From the NCBI RefSeq assembly GCF_013409595.1, contig NZ_JACCBD010000001.1:2294001-2358000 (forward strand): a stretch of 64,000 bases of DNA, given 5' to 3'. This document shows positions 1 to 9,739 of this stretch, piece by piece; within the stretch, counting starts at the first letter, position 1; each line of letters begins with the position of its first letter. Made by a program: the position numbers and the translations under genes. Origin of the DNA: Leucobacter aridicollis (GTDB lineage Bacteria; Actinomycetota; Actinomycetes; Actinomycetales; Microbacteriaceae). Under the pieces are notes generated by a model. The model made no database searches, had not been told where the DNA came from, and saw only the letters and a program-made list of their open reading frames with translations.

Positions 1-1298
1 GCCACGACCTCCGGGATGCCCTGCGCCTCGACCTCCGCAACCACGTCGCGGACGGTCGCGAGCTGCGCCTCGGGGTCAGGGTGCGAGGCGTCGACGACGT
101 GCAAGATCACGTCGGACTCCCCCACCTCTTCGAACGTCGACCGGAACGCCTCAACGAGCTGGTGCGGGAGGTTGCGCACGAAGCCGACGGTGTCGACGTA
201 CGTGAAGTCGCGGCCGTCCTGCGTCTCAGCGTGCCGCACCGCGGTATCAAGCGTCGCGAACAGCTGGTTCTGCACGAGCTCCTGCGTCCCGGTGAGGCGG
301 TTCAGCAGGCTCGACTTGCCGGCGTTGGTATACCCGGCAATCGCGACCGAGGGCACCTCGCCACGCTTCCGGTTCGCGCGCTTCGCCGCTCGGGCGGGCG
401 CGAAGCCGGCGATCTGCTTACGCAGCCGCGCCATACGGGTGTTGATGCGTCGCCGGTCGAGCTCGATCTTCGTCTCACCGGGGCCGCGGGATCCCATACC
501 CGCGCCTGCCGCGCCCACCTGGCCGCCAGCCTGACGCGACATCGACTCGCCCCAGCCGCGCAGTCGCGGAAGCAGGTATTCGAGCTGGGCGAGCTCGACC
601 TGCGCCTTACCCTCCCGGCTCTTCGCATGCTGGCTAAAGATGTCGAGGATGACCGTGGTGCGGTCGATCACCTTCGCGTTCACGACGTCCTCGAGTGCAC
701 GTCGCTGGCTCGGGCCGAGCTCGTCATCCGCGATGACGGTGTCGGCGCCGAGGGCGCGCACGAGCTCGGCGAGCTCCTGCGCTTTGCCCTTGCCGAAGTA
801 CGTGGCCGGGTCGGGGTTCACGCGCCGCTGCAGGACGCCGTCGAGCACCGTGGCGCCAGCGGTCTCTGCGAGCGCCGCGAGCTCGCGGAGCGAGTTCTCT
901 GCCTCCTCGAGCGCGTCCTGTGCCGAATGCCCGCGGCCCGAGTTGTAGATGCCGATGAGCACGACGTTCTCGAGTCGCAGCTGCCGGTACTCGACCTCGG
1001 TCACGTCCTCGAGCTCGGTCGAGAGCCCTGCGACGCGAGTCAGAGAGGCGCGGTCCTCGCGCTCCATCTGGATCCCGTGATCATCATCGTCAAGCGTGTC
1101 ATGGTCGGCGCTGCCGAGCGCCTGCGCGTCAGAGAGGTCGCGGATCACCGACGCGCCGGCACCGGCGGCACGCCGAAGCACCCGCTCGAGCGGGTCGGTG
1201 ACCCCTTCGGCAGCCTGTGCGGCGCGGTCCTCGTCGTTCTCGCGCTGCGCTGCGTCGGTCACGGGTGCTGTGGTCTTATCGTTCGTGAAATCACTCAT
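1..1298 (-). CDS. hflX: GTPase HflX (3' end outside window)
   Basis: Ribosome-associated GTPase that rescues or splits stalled ribosomes. The frame begins at an ATG at 1298 and runs off the left edge, so about 432 codons are visible and the C-terminus is missing. After a charged N-terminal extension of about 75 residues comes the HflX N-terminal domain (NSGRGHSAQDALEEAENS, then NPDPATYFGKGK), the linker motif GSRGPGETKIELDRRRI, and the G domain with P-loop GYTNAGKSSLLNR and switch II DTVGF. It sits at the far end of the recA-miaB-miaA-dapF minus-strand group, as in many actinobacteria, but a plus-strand methyltransferase separates it from dapF. The 85 bp between the two divergent starts must hold both promoters. 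Confidence 0.95.
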   Translation of the reverse strand, partial: MSDFTNDKTTAPVTDAAQRENDEDRAAQAAEGVTDPLERVLRRAAGAGASVIRDLSDAQALGSADHDTLDDDDHGIQMEREDRASLTRVAGLSTELEDVTEVEYRQLRLENVVLIGIYNSGRGHSAQDALEEAENSLRELAALAETAGATVLDGVLQRRVNPDPATYFGKGKAQELAELVRALGADTVIADDELGPSQRRALEDVVNAKVIDRTTVILDIFSQHAKSREGKAQVELAQLEYLLPRLRGWGESMSRQAGGQVGAAGAGMGSRGPGETKIELDRRRINTRMARLRKQIAGFAPARAAKRANRKRGEVPSVAIAGYTNAGKSSLLNRLTGTQELVQNQLFATLDTAVRHAETQDGRDFTYVDTVGFVRNLPHQLVEAFRSTFEEVGESDVILHVVDASHPDPEAQLATVRDVVAEVEAQGIPEVV

Positions 1299-1383
1299 GT
1301 GGCTCCCAAGTGTACGTCGATCTTGGCTTCCCGGCATGGATGTTCGCTTCGGGCACGTGGAGCACTCACAGGCTGGGATACTT

Positions 1384-2040
1384 GTGAGCGTGAATCAGCA
1401 CTATTTCTCAGAGGCGCCGGCCGGCGAGTTCACGCCGCGCGAGATCCAGGTTGAGCTCGCGGGCGCCACGCGTTCCGTGCTCACCGCCGGCGGGGTGTTC
1501 AGCCCCGAGCACCTCGACCAGGGCACGGCGACACTGCTCGCGGCCCTCCCGGACCTCACGGAGCTCGACATCGTTCGTGCCCCCGCCGACGAGGCCCCGG
1601 TGGACGGCTCCGCCGGCGCGATCCTTGACGTGGGCTGCGGGTGGGGACCGATCGCGCTCGCGGCCGCGCTCGATCACCGCGACCGCGAGGTGTGGGCAAT
1701 CGACGTGAACGAGCGGTCCCGGGAGCTCACGCGGCGCAACGCCGAGCGGCTGGGCCTCACCAATGTCAGGGTCGCGGCCCCCGAAGACGTTCCCGCGGAT
1801 CTCGCGTTCGCGGAGATCCGTTCGAACCCGCCGATCCGGGTCGGCAAAGAGGTGTTGCACGGCATTCTCGAGCAGTGGCTGCCCCGCCTCATTCCGGGCG
1901 GCGCGGCCTACCTCGTCGTGGCGAAGCACCTCGGTGCCGATTCGCTCCAGAAGTGGATCGCGACGACGTTCGACGACCTCGAGGTCGACCGCGCGGCCCG
2001 CAAGAAGGGGTTCCACGTGCTGCGGGCGGTGCGCGACTAG
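1384..2040 (+). CDS. Class I SAM-dependent methyltransferase, RsmC-like
   Basis: 218-residue methyltransferase of the 'small' (MTS) family, resembling the catalytic half of RsmC, which methylates a guanine in 16S rRNA. Motif I is ILDVGCGWGPIAL near residue 80, followed by the acidic ribose-binding residue in WAIDVNERS and motif IV SNPPIRVGKE, whose NPP is typical of N-methyltransferases acting on bases. A GTG at 1384 begins VNQHYFSEAP, which fits this family's start; an in-frame ATG at 1336 would add 16 unlikely residues. It stands alone on the plus strand, divergent from hflX and convergent with dapF. The substrate is inferred from family only. Confidence 0.82.
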   Translation: MSVNQHYFSEAPAGEFTPREIQVELAGATRSVLTAGGVFSPEHLDQGTATLLAALPDLTELDIVRAPADEAPVDGSAGAILDVGCGWGPIALAAALDHRDREVWAIDVNERSRELTRRNAERLGLTNVRVAAPEDVPADLAFAEIRSNPPIRVGKEVLHGILEQWLPRLIPGGAAYLVVAKHLGADSLQKWIATTFDDLEVDRAARKKGFHVLRAVRD

Positions 2041-2072
2041 CGACCGGCGGGCGCGCGAGCAGCAGCGACAGC

Positions 2073-2138
<66 letters not shown>

Positions 2139-2139
2139 G

Positions 2140-3015
2140 CTAGGGCAGCTCGACGGTGCCGCTGTAGACGAGCTCAGCGGGACCCGAGAGCGAGACGTGC
2201 TCCCCTTCTTCGGTCGCAAACATGCGGACGGCGAGCTTGCCGCCCGGGACCTCTACGCTCCAGCTGTTCGGCATCTGCTCCCCGCCCCAGTGACGGAACG
2301 CGAGCGCCGCCGCAGCCGCGCCCGTGCCGCACGAGAGCGTCTCGCCGACGCCGCGTTCGAAGACGCGCATGCGAATGTGCGCGACACCATTCTTGAGAAG
2401 CGGTTCGGCGGGCACGACGAACTCGACGTTCGCGCCGTCGGCCGGAGCCGGCTCGAGCGCGGGCTCCGAGACGAGCTTCAGCCCGTCAAGCTCCGCATCG
2501 TCAGCGAGCACCGTCACCACGTGCGGGTTTCCGACGTCAATGCCGAGCCCCGGACGCGGCACGGCGAGGCCCGTCGCCGCAACGAGGCGCTCGGGGGCGA
2601 GCCGCCACCGGCCAAGGTCGACGGTGTAGCCCGATGCGCCGATGAGGACGTCGCGCACCCCCGCGCGGGTACCAAGCGGAAGGGTGTCGCTCCCCTCCGG
2701 CGCGACGAGCCCCTCAGCGATGAGGTAGTGCGTGTAGACACGCACACCGTTGCCGCACATCTCTGCGACAGTGCCGTCCGCGTTCCAGTAATCCATGAAC
2801 CATTCGGCCTCGGGCTCCACCGCCAGGATGTCGGCGCCCTCGGGGATCGCGCGCGAGCGCACGGCGCGGATGACGCCGTCCGCGCCGATCCCGAACCTGC
2901 GGTCGCAGAGAAAGCGGATGCGCTCGGGTGTGAGGTCGATCTCGCCGTCGGGATCCGTGAAGAGCACGAAGTCGTTCCCAGTTCCGTGGCCCTTGGTGAA
3001 GGTGAGTGCGGTCAT
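2140..3015 (-). CDS. dapF: Diaminopimelate epimerase
   Basis: Converts LL-diaminopimelate to the meso form, the last step before lysine and a peptidoglycan precursor. 291 residues, normal length. Both halves of the two-domain fold are present, with the catalytic cysteines in EMCGNGVR and LSCGTGA. The ATG at 3015 is preceded by AAGGAG on the minus strand. It lies 119 bp downstream of miaA, so it may share that transcript or have its own promoter in the gap. Together with dapA (18,606) and dapB (23,687) this shows a working diaminopimelate route. Confidence 0.96.
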   Translation of the reverse strand: MTALTFTKGHGTGNDFVLFTDPDGEIDLTPERIRFLCDRRFGIGADGVIRAVRSRAIPEGADILAVEPEAEWFMDYWNADGTVAEMCGNGVRVYTHYLIAEGLVAPEGSDTLPLGTRAGVRDVLIGASGYTVDLGRWRLAPERLVAATGLAVPRPGLGIDVGNPHVVTVLADDAELDGLKLVSEPALEPAPADGANVEFVVPAEPLLKNGVAHIRMRVFERGVGETLSCGTGAAAAALAFRHWGGEQMPNSWSVEVPGGKLAVRMFATEEGEHVSLSGPAELVYSGTVELP

Positions 3016-3134
3016 GTGTGACTCCTTAGGGCGTTCGCTCGGGCGTTGGTATTTACGCTACCGCATCACGGTTCCGCTCCTCGGTCGGCCTTGTCCGGCT
3101 TCGGCTCCTGGGAGTCGTACCGGGCGTCGAAACG

Positions 3135-4094
3135 CTAGCGCAGCGGGTCCGCGCTGAGGGCGCCGGCAACGAAGCTATCGAGATCACTCAGGTTCTGCCC
3201 AGCGGTCTGATCGATCCAGGTTGTGTGCGGGTAGCGCTTGAACCAGCTCACCTGCCTGCGCGCGTAGCGCCGGGTGAGGGCCTGAGTCTCGGAGATCGCG
3301 TCGCGCTCGCTCATGTCACCCGAGAGCTGCGCGAGCGCCTGCGCGTAGCCGATCGCGCGGCTCGCGGTCTTGCCCTCGGCGATCCCCCTGGGAAGCAGTC
3401 CGCGAACCTCCTCGAGCATGCCGCTCGCCCACATCCCCTGCACTCGCGCGTCGAGGCGCTCGGTCAGCACACCGAGTTCGCACGCGATCCCGAGGATATG
3501 CGTAGCGCCGTGGTCGGTACCGGCGCGCCACTGCACGGGATCGCTCGGCAACGTCACCGTCGCGTCGCCCCCGAGCAGCGCAACCTCGAGCGCGCGAATG
3601 ACGCGCCTCGGGTTTCGGCGGTCGACGGCGTCGGCGACGTCTGGGGCGAGCTCGCGGAGCCGGGCCACGAGGGGCTCGACGCCGGCGGACTCGTACTCCG
3701 CTTCGAGGGCGGCCCTGGTCCCCGAGTCGCGGGGCGGGAACTGGAAATCGAAGATCACGCTCGAGACGTACAGCCCGGAACCGCCGACCAGGATCGCGTC
3801 TCCCCCACCACTGAGGATCGCGCCGATGACCGCCCTCGCGTCGGGCTGGTAGCGGGCGACCGTTGCCTCTTCGCTGGGCTCAAACACATCAAACAGGTGA
3901 TGCGGGATTCCCCGGCGCTCGGCGACGGGGAGCTTCGCGGTGCCGATGTCCATGCCGCGGTAGAGCTGCATGGCGTCGGAGTTCACGATCTGCGCGGGAA
4001 CGCCACGCGCCGCCGTCAGCCGTTCAGCGAGGTCAAGCGCCGCCGCGGACTTCCCGGTGCCTGTCGCTCCGACGATCGCCCAGAGCGCGCCCAC
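3135..4094 (-). CDS. miaA: tRNA dimethylallyltransferase
   Basis: Transfers the dimethylallyl group from DMAPP to N6 of A37 in tRNAs that read UNN codons; MiaB then methylthiolates the same base. The P-loop GATGTGKSAAALDL is at the N-terminus, and the substrate motif NSDAMQLYRGMDIGTAK follows. I choose the GTG at 4094 (319 residues, WAIVGATGTGKS starting at once) because it follows the miaB stop at 4096-4098 by one base, with GGAAA just upstream inside miaB. This predicts translational coupling. A longer frame up to 4160 would add a nonconserved arginine-rich leader overlapping miaB. Confidence 0.95.
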   Translation of the reverse strand: MGALWAIVGATGTGKSAAALDLAERLTAARGVPAQIVNSDAMQLYRGMDIGTAKLPVAERRGIPHHLFDVFEPSEEATVARYQPDARAVIGAILSGGGDAILVGGSGLYVSSVIFDFQFPPRDSGTRAALEAEYESAGVEPLVARLRELAPDVADAVDRRNPRRVIRALEVALLGGDATVTLPSDPVQWRAGTDHGATHILGIACELGVLTERLDARVQGMWASGMLEEVRGLLPRGIAEGKTASRAIGYAQALAQLSGDMSERDAISETQALTRRYARRQVSWFKRYPHTTWIDQTAGQNLSDLDSFVAGALSADPLR

Positions 4095-4095
4095 C

Positions 4096-5637
4096 TCAGT
4101 TTCCGATGCGGAGCGTCGGCAACCCGAGGTTGACCGCTCGCCCGGCCCCCTGGGCGGCACCCGACGGGGCGGGGACGCCGCAGCTATCGGCCTGCCGGCG
4201 GTCCCACGCGTCGCCGGCGCGCGTCCGGCGCACGGAGAACCCGACGGTCTCGTCGGCGATGATGAAGTGCGGCGCGGCCGCGGTCACCGTCGTCGTCACC
4301 ATGTCGCCTGGGCGCGGCTCGTCGGCGCCCTCGGGAACCACGAAGTGCACCAGCCGGTTGTCGGCCGCGCGACCGGACATGCGCCGCGTCGAGCCGTCCT
4401 TCCGGCCCTCGTTCGCCGACACCAGCACCTCGACGGTCTGCCCGATCTGGGCCTGGTTCTCCTCGAGCGAGAGCCGCTCCTGCAGCGCCTGGAGGCGCTC
4501 GTAGCGTTCCTGCACGACCGCCTTCGGGATCTGGTCGGGCATCGTGGCCGCTGGCGTGCCTGGCCGAATCGAGTACTGGAATGTGAATGCGCTCGAGAAG
4601 CGGGACTGCTCGACCACGCGAAGCGTGTCCTCGAAGTCCTCGTCGGTCTCGCCGGGGAATCCGACAATGATGTCGGTCGTAATCGCCGCGTTCGGGATCC
4701 GCTCACGGACTGAGTCGAGAATCCCGAGGAACCGCTTCGACCGGTACGAGCGGCGCATCGCCTTAAGCACGCTGTCCGAGCCGGACTGCAGCGGCATGTG
4801 CAGGGACGGCATGACGTTGGGCGTCTCGGCCATCGCCGCGATCACGTCGTCCGTGAAGGCCGCGGGGTGGGGGCTCGTGAACCGAACCCGTTCGAGGCCC
4901 TCGATGTCGCCCATCGCCCGGAGCAGCTTGCCGAACGCCTGCCGGTCGCCGAACTCTACCCCGTAGGTGTTCACGTTCTGGCCGAGCAGCGTGACCTCGA
5001 TCGCCCCGTCGTCGACGAGCGCCTGCACCTCGGCGAGGATGTCGCCGGGGCGCCTGTCCTTCTCCTTGCCACGGAGCGACGGGACGATGCAGAACGTGCA
5101 GGTGTTGTTGCACCCAACCGAGATTGACACCCAACCGCTCGAGGCGGAGTCACGCTTCGTCGGCAACGTCGACGGGAAAACCTCGAGCGACTCGAGGATC
5201 TCGACCTGCGCCTCGGAGTTGTGCCTGGCGCGTTCGAGAAGCGTCGGCAGGGATCCCATGTTGTGGGTACCGAAGACGACGTCGACCCACGGCGCCTTCT
5301 CGACGATCTCGCCCTGATCCTTCTGCGCGAGGCAGCCGCCAACGGCGATCTGCATGCCCTCGCGCTCCCGCTTCACGCCGGCGAGCATCCCGAGGTTGCC
5401 GTACAGCTTGTTTGCCGCGTTCTCCCGGACCGCGCACGTGTTGATGACAACCACGTCGGCGTCGTCGGCGTTGTCGGCCGCAACGTACCCGGCGGCCTCA
5501 AGCGAGCCAGACATCCGCTCGGAGTCGTGCACGTTCATCTGGCACCCGAGGGTGCGCACCGTGTAGCTTCGGGCCGTCCCGTCGGGGCGGACCGCTGCTG
5601 GTGACGACTCGATCTTCACTGCTTCGACGGTAGGCAT
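4096..5637 (-). CDS. miaB: tRNA-2-methylthio-N6-dimethylallyladenosine synthase
   Basis: Radical-SAM methylthiotransferase that converts i6A37 to ms2i6A37 in tRNA. 513 residues from the ATG at 5637. The N-terminal UPF0004 domain carries [14 protein letters not shown] and further cysteines ([17 protein letters not shown]) for the auxiliary cluster. The radical-SAM cluster motif is CNNTCTFC, followed by [13 protein letters not shown]. The C-terminus has a TRAM domain. It directly precedes and probably couples to miaA, and recX ends 46 bp upstream. Confidence 0.97.
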   Translation of the reverse strand: MPTVEAVKIESSPAAVRPDGTARSYTVRTLGCQMNVHDSERMSGSLEAAGYVAADNADDADVVVINTCAVRENAANKLYGNLGMLAGVKREREGMQIAVGGCLAQKDQGEIVEKAPWVDVVFGTHNMGSLPTLLERARHNSEAQVEILESLEVFPSTLPTKRDSASSGWVSISVGCNNTCTFCIVPSLRGKEKDRRPGDILAEVQALVDDGAIEVTLLGQNVNTYGVEFGDRQAFGKLLRAMGDIEGLERVRFTSPHPAAFTDDVIAAMAETPNVMPSLHMPLQSGSDSVLKAMRRSYRSKRFLGILDSVRERIPNAAITTDIIVGFPGETDEDFEDTLRVVEQSRFSSAFTFQYSIRPGTPAATMPDQIPKAVVQERYERLQALQERLSLEENQAQIGQTVEVLVSANEGRKDGSTRRMSGRAADNRLVHFVVPEGADEPRPGDMVTTTVTAAAPHFIIADETVGFSVRRTRAGDAWDRRQADSCGVPAPSGAAQGAGRAVNLGLPTLRIGN

Positions 5638-5683
5638 GGCACCGATTCTACCCGCGCAGACCACCGCGCAAGAATTCGGCGGA

Positions 5684-6442
5684 CTACTGGAACCTAACGG
5701 AGCCGCGGCCGCCACCGGCGCCGCGCGCGACCCCGTCAAGGGCGTCCTTCGCGGCGCGCGTCGCGCGCTCCCCCGACCAGCCGCGGCGGGCGAGAAAGCC
5801 GAGCAGCCGACGCTCAGCGGTCTGGCGGTCGAGCCCGGCCATGCGCCGCGCGCGGTCGCTCGCGGTCTGCCGGAGCAGCTCCAGCTCCTCGTCGTCATCA
5901 AGCTCCGACAGGGCGCTTTCGATCGCCGCGTCAGGAAGGTGGCGTTCACGAAGCTTCTGCCGAATGCGAGCCTTGCTCTCCCCCTTCGCCTCACGGAGCT
6001 TCGTCGCGACCGCGGTCGCGAGGTCCGCGTCGTCGAGGTACAGCGAGTCGACGCACGTCGCGACCGCCTCCTCGGCGTCGATCTCCGGGTGCCCCGCCGC
6101 CACGAGGGCGCGCTGGAGCTCCCCAGTAGAGAGCGGCTTGCGCGCGAGCAGCTTCACGGCCGACTCGTAGGCGCTAGGGCCCGCTTCGTCGTCCTCGGCG
6201 ACCCGCGACAGGACCGCCCCGGCGCCCTGCGCGACGGGCGTCGAGTCAGCCGACTCATCAGCCCGCGGGCCGCCAGCCGAGTCTCGGTCGTCAGCGGACT
6301 CGTGACCTGTGCCGGCGTCGGCCGCAGCAGGCTCCGGTCGTCGGAGCCTGCTGCGGAACTCGATCACCTCGGCGAGGTCGCCCCGGTCCTCCCGCTGCGG
6401 CTGCGGCCGCTCCTCGGGAGGAGGAAGAAACCGGACAGCCAT
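5684..6442 (-). CDS. recX: Regulatory protein RecX
   Basis: Small, mostly helical modulator that inhibits RecA filament growth and ATPase. 252 residues: a variable charged N-terminus of about 95 residues, then the three-helix RecX repeats (for example [23 protein letters not shown] and [20 protein letters not shown]). The start lies 2 bp after the recA stop, so the two are co-transcribed and probably share SOS control. The long acidic and proline-rich N-terminus is typical of actinobacterial RecX. Confidence 0.93.
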   Translation of the reverse strand: MAVRFLPPPEERPQPQREDRGDLAEVIEFRSRLRRPEPAAADAGTGHESADDRDSAGGPRADESADSTPVAQGAGAVLSRVAEDDEAGPSAYESAVKLLARKPLSTGELQRALVAAGHPEIDAEEAVATCVDSLYLDDADLATAVATKLREAKGESKARIRQKLRERHLPDAAIESALSELDDDEELELLRQTASDRARRMAGLDRQTAERRLLGFLARRGWSGERATRAAKDALDGVARGAGGGRGSVRFQ

Positions 6443-6444
6443 TG

Positions 6445-7518
<1,074 letters not shown>

Positions 7519-7635
7519 GATGACTTCCTTCGTATTCGCGCGGACGATCCCGCTGAGTTACTGCCTACCGACTGTCACGGCACCGGGGCGGTGCTGACAA
7601 GGCTGGGTAATTCCCTATCTCAGACCCTAGATCGG

Positions 7636-7684
7636 GCCTCCGACATTGGGTGTCGGAGGCGCCGATCCACGGAGTCTGTGGATC
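7636..7684 (-). other. Two hairpins in the recA leader
   Basis: A 10-bp perfect stem (GCCTCCGACA at 7636-7645 with TGTCGGAGGC at 7651-7660, 5-nt loop) is followed by a 7-bp perfect stem (GATCCAC 7664-7670, GTGGATC 7678-7684). Both fall between the putative recA promoter and the start codon. They could stop readthrough from clgR-DUF3046 or structure the recA mRNA. No T-run follows on the minus strand. Confidence 0.6.
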
Positions 7685-7703
7685 AGTTCACTACCTGTGG
7701 ACG

Positions 7704-7732
7704 AAGATAACACTCTTCGAACACATCTTCGA
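7704..7732 (-). promoter_or_regulatory. LexA (SOS) box and putative recA promoter
   Basis: TCGAACACATCTTCGA at 7717-7732 matches the actinobacterial LexA consensus TCGAAC-N4-GTTCGA at all but one position. On the minus strand TATCTT (7709-7704) is a plausible -10 element, which would place the LexA box over the -35 region, the usual repression geometry. The box is about 200 bp upstream of the recA start. Confidence 0.8.
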
Positions 7733-7766
7733 ATACGGCGCAACGGCGTGTCGCGCAACAGCGTAA

Positions 7767-7988
7767 TTATTCTTGCGGGTCGGCGAGCCCGCGACCGTGC
7801 CGCCTGGAGATGGGGACGTCAAACTCGACGCACAGCGCTTCCCAGACCACCCGCGGCTCAACGCCCCGCTCGAGCGCCTCGTCGGGGGTGGACCCGAGCG
7901 CGGCGAGCCAATAATCGCGCAGCAGCACGCCGGAGTGGGCCTCCCCAAACTCCTCGGCGACGGCTGCGCGAAAGGCGCGGTGACGCAT
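7767..7988 (-). CDS. DUF3046 family protein
   Basis: 73-residue protein of unknown function that is usually found just upstream of recA in actinobacteria. The conserved pattern is visible: an N-terminal helix with EEFGEAHSGVLLRDYWLAALG, then TPDEALERGVEPRVVWEALCVEFDVP. Start ATG at 7988, 6 bp after the clgR stop, so both are probably one transcript. No catalytic residues can be proposed. Confidence 0.85.
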   Translation of the reverse strand: MRHRAFRAAVAEEFGEAHSGVLLRDYWLAALGSTPDEALERGVEPRVVWEALCVEFDVPISRRHGRGLADPQE

Positions 7989-7994
7989 ACCCTA

Positions 7995-8318
7995 CTAGCG
8001 GGAGACGAGTTCCGAGCCGTAGCCGGAGACCAGCTCGACGGGAACGGTGTCCGGGACACGGCTCTGCATCGGCAGCGAGAGCCCCTCGACGATCGCGAGC
8101 CGCTCGCTCACCTCGCCAAGGATGACCGACAGCGGAGTATCCAGGGCATCGGCCACGGCGGCGAGAATCTCGCTCGACGCCTCCTTCTGCCCACGCTCCA
8201 CCTCACTGAGGTAGCCGAGTGCGACGCTTGCGTCACCCGCAACCTGCCGGAGCGTGCGCCCCTTCTGCAGACGGAAGTCGCGAAGCACATCACCAATTTC
8301 TTGACGTACTAGCAGCAT
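7995..8318 (-). CDS. clgR: Clp gene regulator ClgR, XRE-type HTH protein
   Basis: Transcriptional activator that in related actinobacteria controls clpP and clpC and protein quality control. 107 residues from the ATG at 8318, chosen because AGGAGG lies at the right distance upstream (minus strand) and [16 protein letters not shown] is the conserved N-terminus; the longer frame to 8426 lacks support. The HTH spans about residues 10-65 ([31 protein letters not shown]). Its own upstream region has a strong palindrome at 8371-8397, suggesting autoregulation. The C-terminus [16 protein letters not shown] lacks an obvious Ala-Ala degron. Confidence 0.9.
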   Translation of the reverse strand: MLLVRQEIGDVLRDFRLQKGRTLRQVAGDASVALGYLSEVERGQKEASSEILAAVADALDTPLSVILGEVSERLAIVEGLSLPMQSRVPDTVPVELVSGYGSELVSR

Positions 8319-8370
8319 GTGCAACCTCCTCGAATCTGCACGACCCCACGGCCGTGCATGTAACTTTACC

Positions 8371-8397
8371 CGGCAAATGCCGATTCGGCACTTGCCG
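8371..8397. promoter_or_regulatory. Nested palindrome upstream of clgR, likely operator
   Basis: A 27-bp dyad centred on 8384. The inner arms TGCCGA and TCGGCA are perfect, and the outer arms CGGCAA (8371-8376) and TTGCCG (8392-8397) are perfect and in register. Only the centre base and one position per half break symmetry. It lies 53 bp upstream of the clgR start, fitting an autoregulatory operator for the HTH protein. Confidence 0.65.
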
Positions 8398-8458
8398 TCA
8401 CGTGTTGTGACACTGGGAACAACCAAGAGACTACCTGTTCTATTCCCGAGATTCCCTG

Positions 8459-8483
8459 AACCTGAGTCGACCCAACTCAGGTT
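8459..8483. repeat. Inverted repeat AACCTGAGT/ACTCAGGTT between cinA and clgR
   Basis: Perfect 9-bp arms (8459-8467 and 8475-8483) with a 7-nt loop. A further copy of CTCAGGTT occurs at 8494-8501, and TTCCCTGAA occurs on both sides. It may be a transcription terminator for pgsA-cinA or a second regulator site for clgR; there is no T-run on the minus strand. Confidence 0.5.
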
Positions 8484-8525
8484 TTGAGGAATTCTCAGGT
8501 TGTTCCCTGAAAACCCAGAGAAACG

Positions 8526-9056
8526 CTAGCCGATCGACCGGAGGTGGTCGAGGAGCAGAGTGAGCGCCGCCACCACCGTCGCCTCGCGGATCTCGTCGCG
8601 GGTCTCGCCGGCGGCCGACACCTGTTCGGCCTGCTCCCCGGCCACGGTGCTGAGCGCGAGCCACACGGTGCCAGCGGGCTGGCCGGACTGGGGATCGGCG
8701 GCCGGACCCGCGACTCCCGTCGTCGCGATCCCGATCGCCGCGGGCACGCGTGCGGCCGGACCGTCGCCCGCAGCAACCGCGCACACCGTTCGCACCCCGG
8801 CAGCCATCTGCGACGCGACCTCGGGATCGACGGGGCCGCGGTCGCGAAGGAGCGTCTCGTCGACGCCGAGGATCGTCGCCTTCAGCTGGGTGTCGTACGC
8901 CACGACGCCCCCGCTGAACGCGTTCGACGCTCCCGGCACCGCCACGAGCGCGGCAGCCAGCAGCCCACCAGTGAGCGACTCCGCCGTCGCGATGCGCACG
9001 CCCGCCCGCGTCGCCCGTGCGACGACCTCCTGGGCGAGTGCGAATGTCTCAGGCAT
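8526..9056 (-). CDS. CinA C-terminal domain protein (nicotinamide-nucleotide amidohydrolase family)
   Basis: 176-residue stand-alone PncC-type domain. Family members deamidate nicotinamide mononucleotide to nicotinate mononucleotide in pyridine nucleotide salvage. The motif RIATAESLTGGLLAAALVAVPGAS, the YDTQLKATILGV segment and GIATTGVAGP are characteristic. There is no N-terminal COG1058 domain. It overlaps pgsA by 8 bp, the usual ftsK-pgsA-cinA actinobacterial order. Confidence 0.9.
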   Translation of the reverse strand: MPETFALAQEVVARATRAGVRIATAESLTGGLLAAALVAVPGASNAFSGGVVAYDTQLKATILGVDETLLRDRGPVDPEVASQMAAGVRTVCAVAAGDGPAARVPAAIGIATTGVAGPAADPQSGQPAGTVWLALSTVAGEQAEQVSAAGETRDEIREATVVAALTLLLDHLRSIG

Positions 9057-9654
9057 TCCTCGCGGCCGCTCCCCTGCCGCGCACGTACGCGACGACGTAG
9101 TCGATGCCGCTCACCACGGTGAGGGTCACCGCGATCGACATCGTGACAATGTTTACCCAGGTGAAGACCGTGCCAGCGGCGCCTTCGAGGTGAGCCAGCG
9201 GCGTGAGCGCGAGCGCAATCGCGACGGACTGGGCGACAGTCTTGACCTTACCCATCCAGGCCGCCGCGACAACCACATCGCTCACGATCATCAGGCGGTG
9301 AATGGTGACACCGATCTCGCGGACGAGGACGACGACCACCACCCACCAGGGCAGCTCGGCCAGGATCGCGAGCCCGACCAGCGCGGCGCCGGTGAGCGCC
9401 TTGTCCGCGATCGGATCGAGCAGCTTCCCGAGGTCGGTGATGAGGCCGCGCGAGCGGGCGAGGTAGCCGTCAAGCGCGTCGGTCGCGATCGCAATCACGA
9501 AGAATGCCGCGGCGCCCCAGCGCATGGCGACGTTGTCGCCGGAGGCAAGCAATAGCCACAGGAAGAACGGCGTCGCAACGATCCGCGCAGCGGTGATGAC
9601 GTTGGGCGCGTTCCAGTTGCTCGGCTTCACGCCGTCAGCCTGCTGAGTGCTCAT
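9049..9654 (-). CDS. pgsA: CDP-diacylglycerol-glycerol-3-phosphate 3-phosphatidyltransferase family protein
   Basis: Membrane enzyme that makes phosphatidylglycerol phosphate from CDP-diacylglycerol. 201 residues with several membrane segments. The CDP-alcohol phosphotransferase motif is complete: DALDGYLARSRGLITDLGKLLDPIADK contains the DG-AR-G-D-D signature spread over its length. The paralogue phosphatidylinositol phosphate synthase shares the motif, but this neighbourhood favours PgsA. It is followed by cinA with an 8-bp overlap. Confidence 0.9.
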   Translation of the reverse strand: MSTQQADGVKPSNWNAPNVITAARIVATPFFLWLLLASGDNVAMRWGAAAFFVIAIATDALDGYLARSRGLITDLGKLLDPIADKALTGAALVGLAILAELPWWVVVVVLVREIGVTIHRLMIVSDVVVAAAWMGKVKTVAQSVAIALALTPLAHLEGAAGTVFTWVNIVTMSIAVTLTVVSGIDYVVAYVRGRGAAARNA

Positions 9655-9682
9655 GCGCCCACTCTACCGGGGAGTGCCGTGA

Positions 9683-9709
9683 CCGCCCCGGGAAGCGGCG
9701 CCGGGGCGG
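9683..9709 (-). terminator. Hairpin after ftsK
   Basis: 9-bp GC stem CCGCCCCGG/CCGGGGCGG with a 9-nt loop, in the 85-bp gap between the ftsK stop and the pgsA start. No T-run follows. Confidence 0.5.
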
Positions 9710-9739
9710 CGGGTGAATCCGCGCGCACCAGCACGAGCC

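Noticed and set aside
81-1454. 457-codon plus-strand frame opposite hflX
   Set aside because: Shadow of HflX, whose G-domain motifs are clear on the minus strand.
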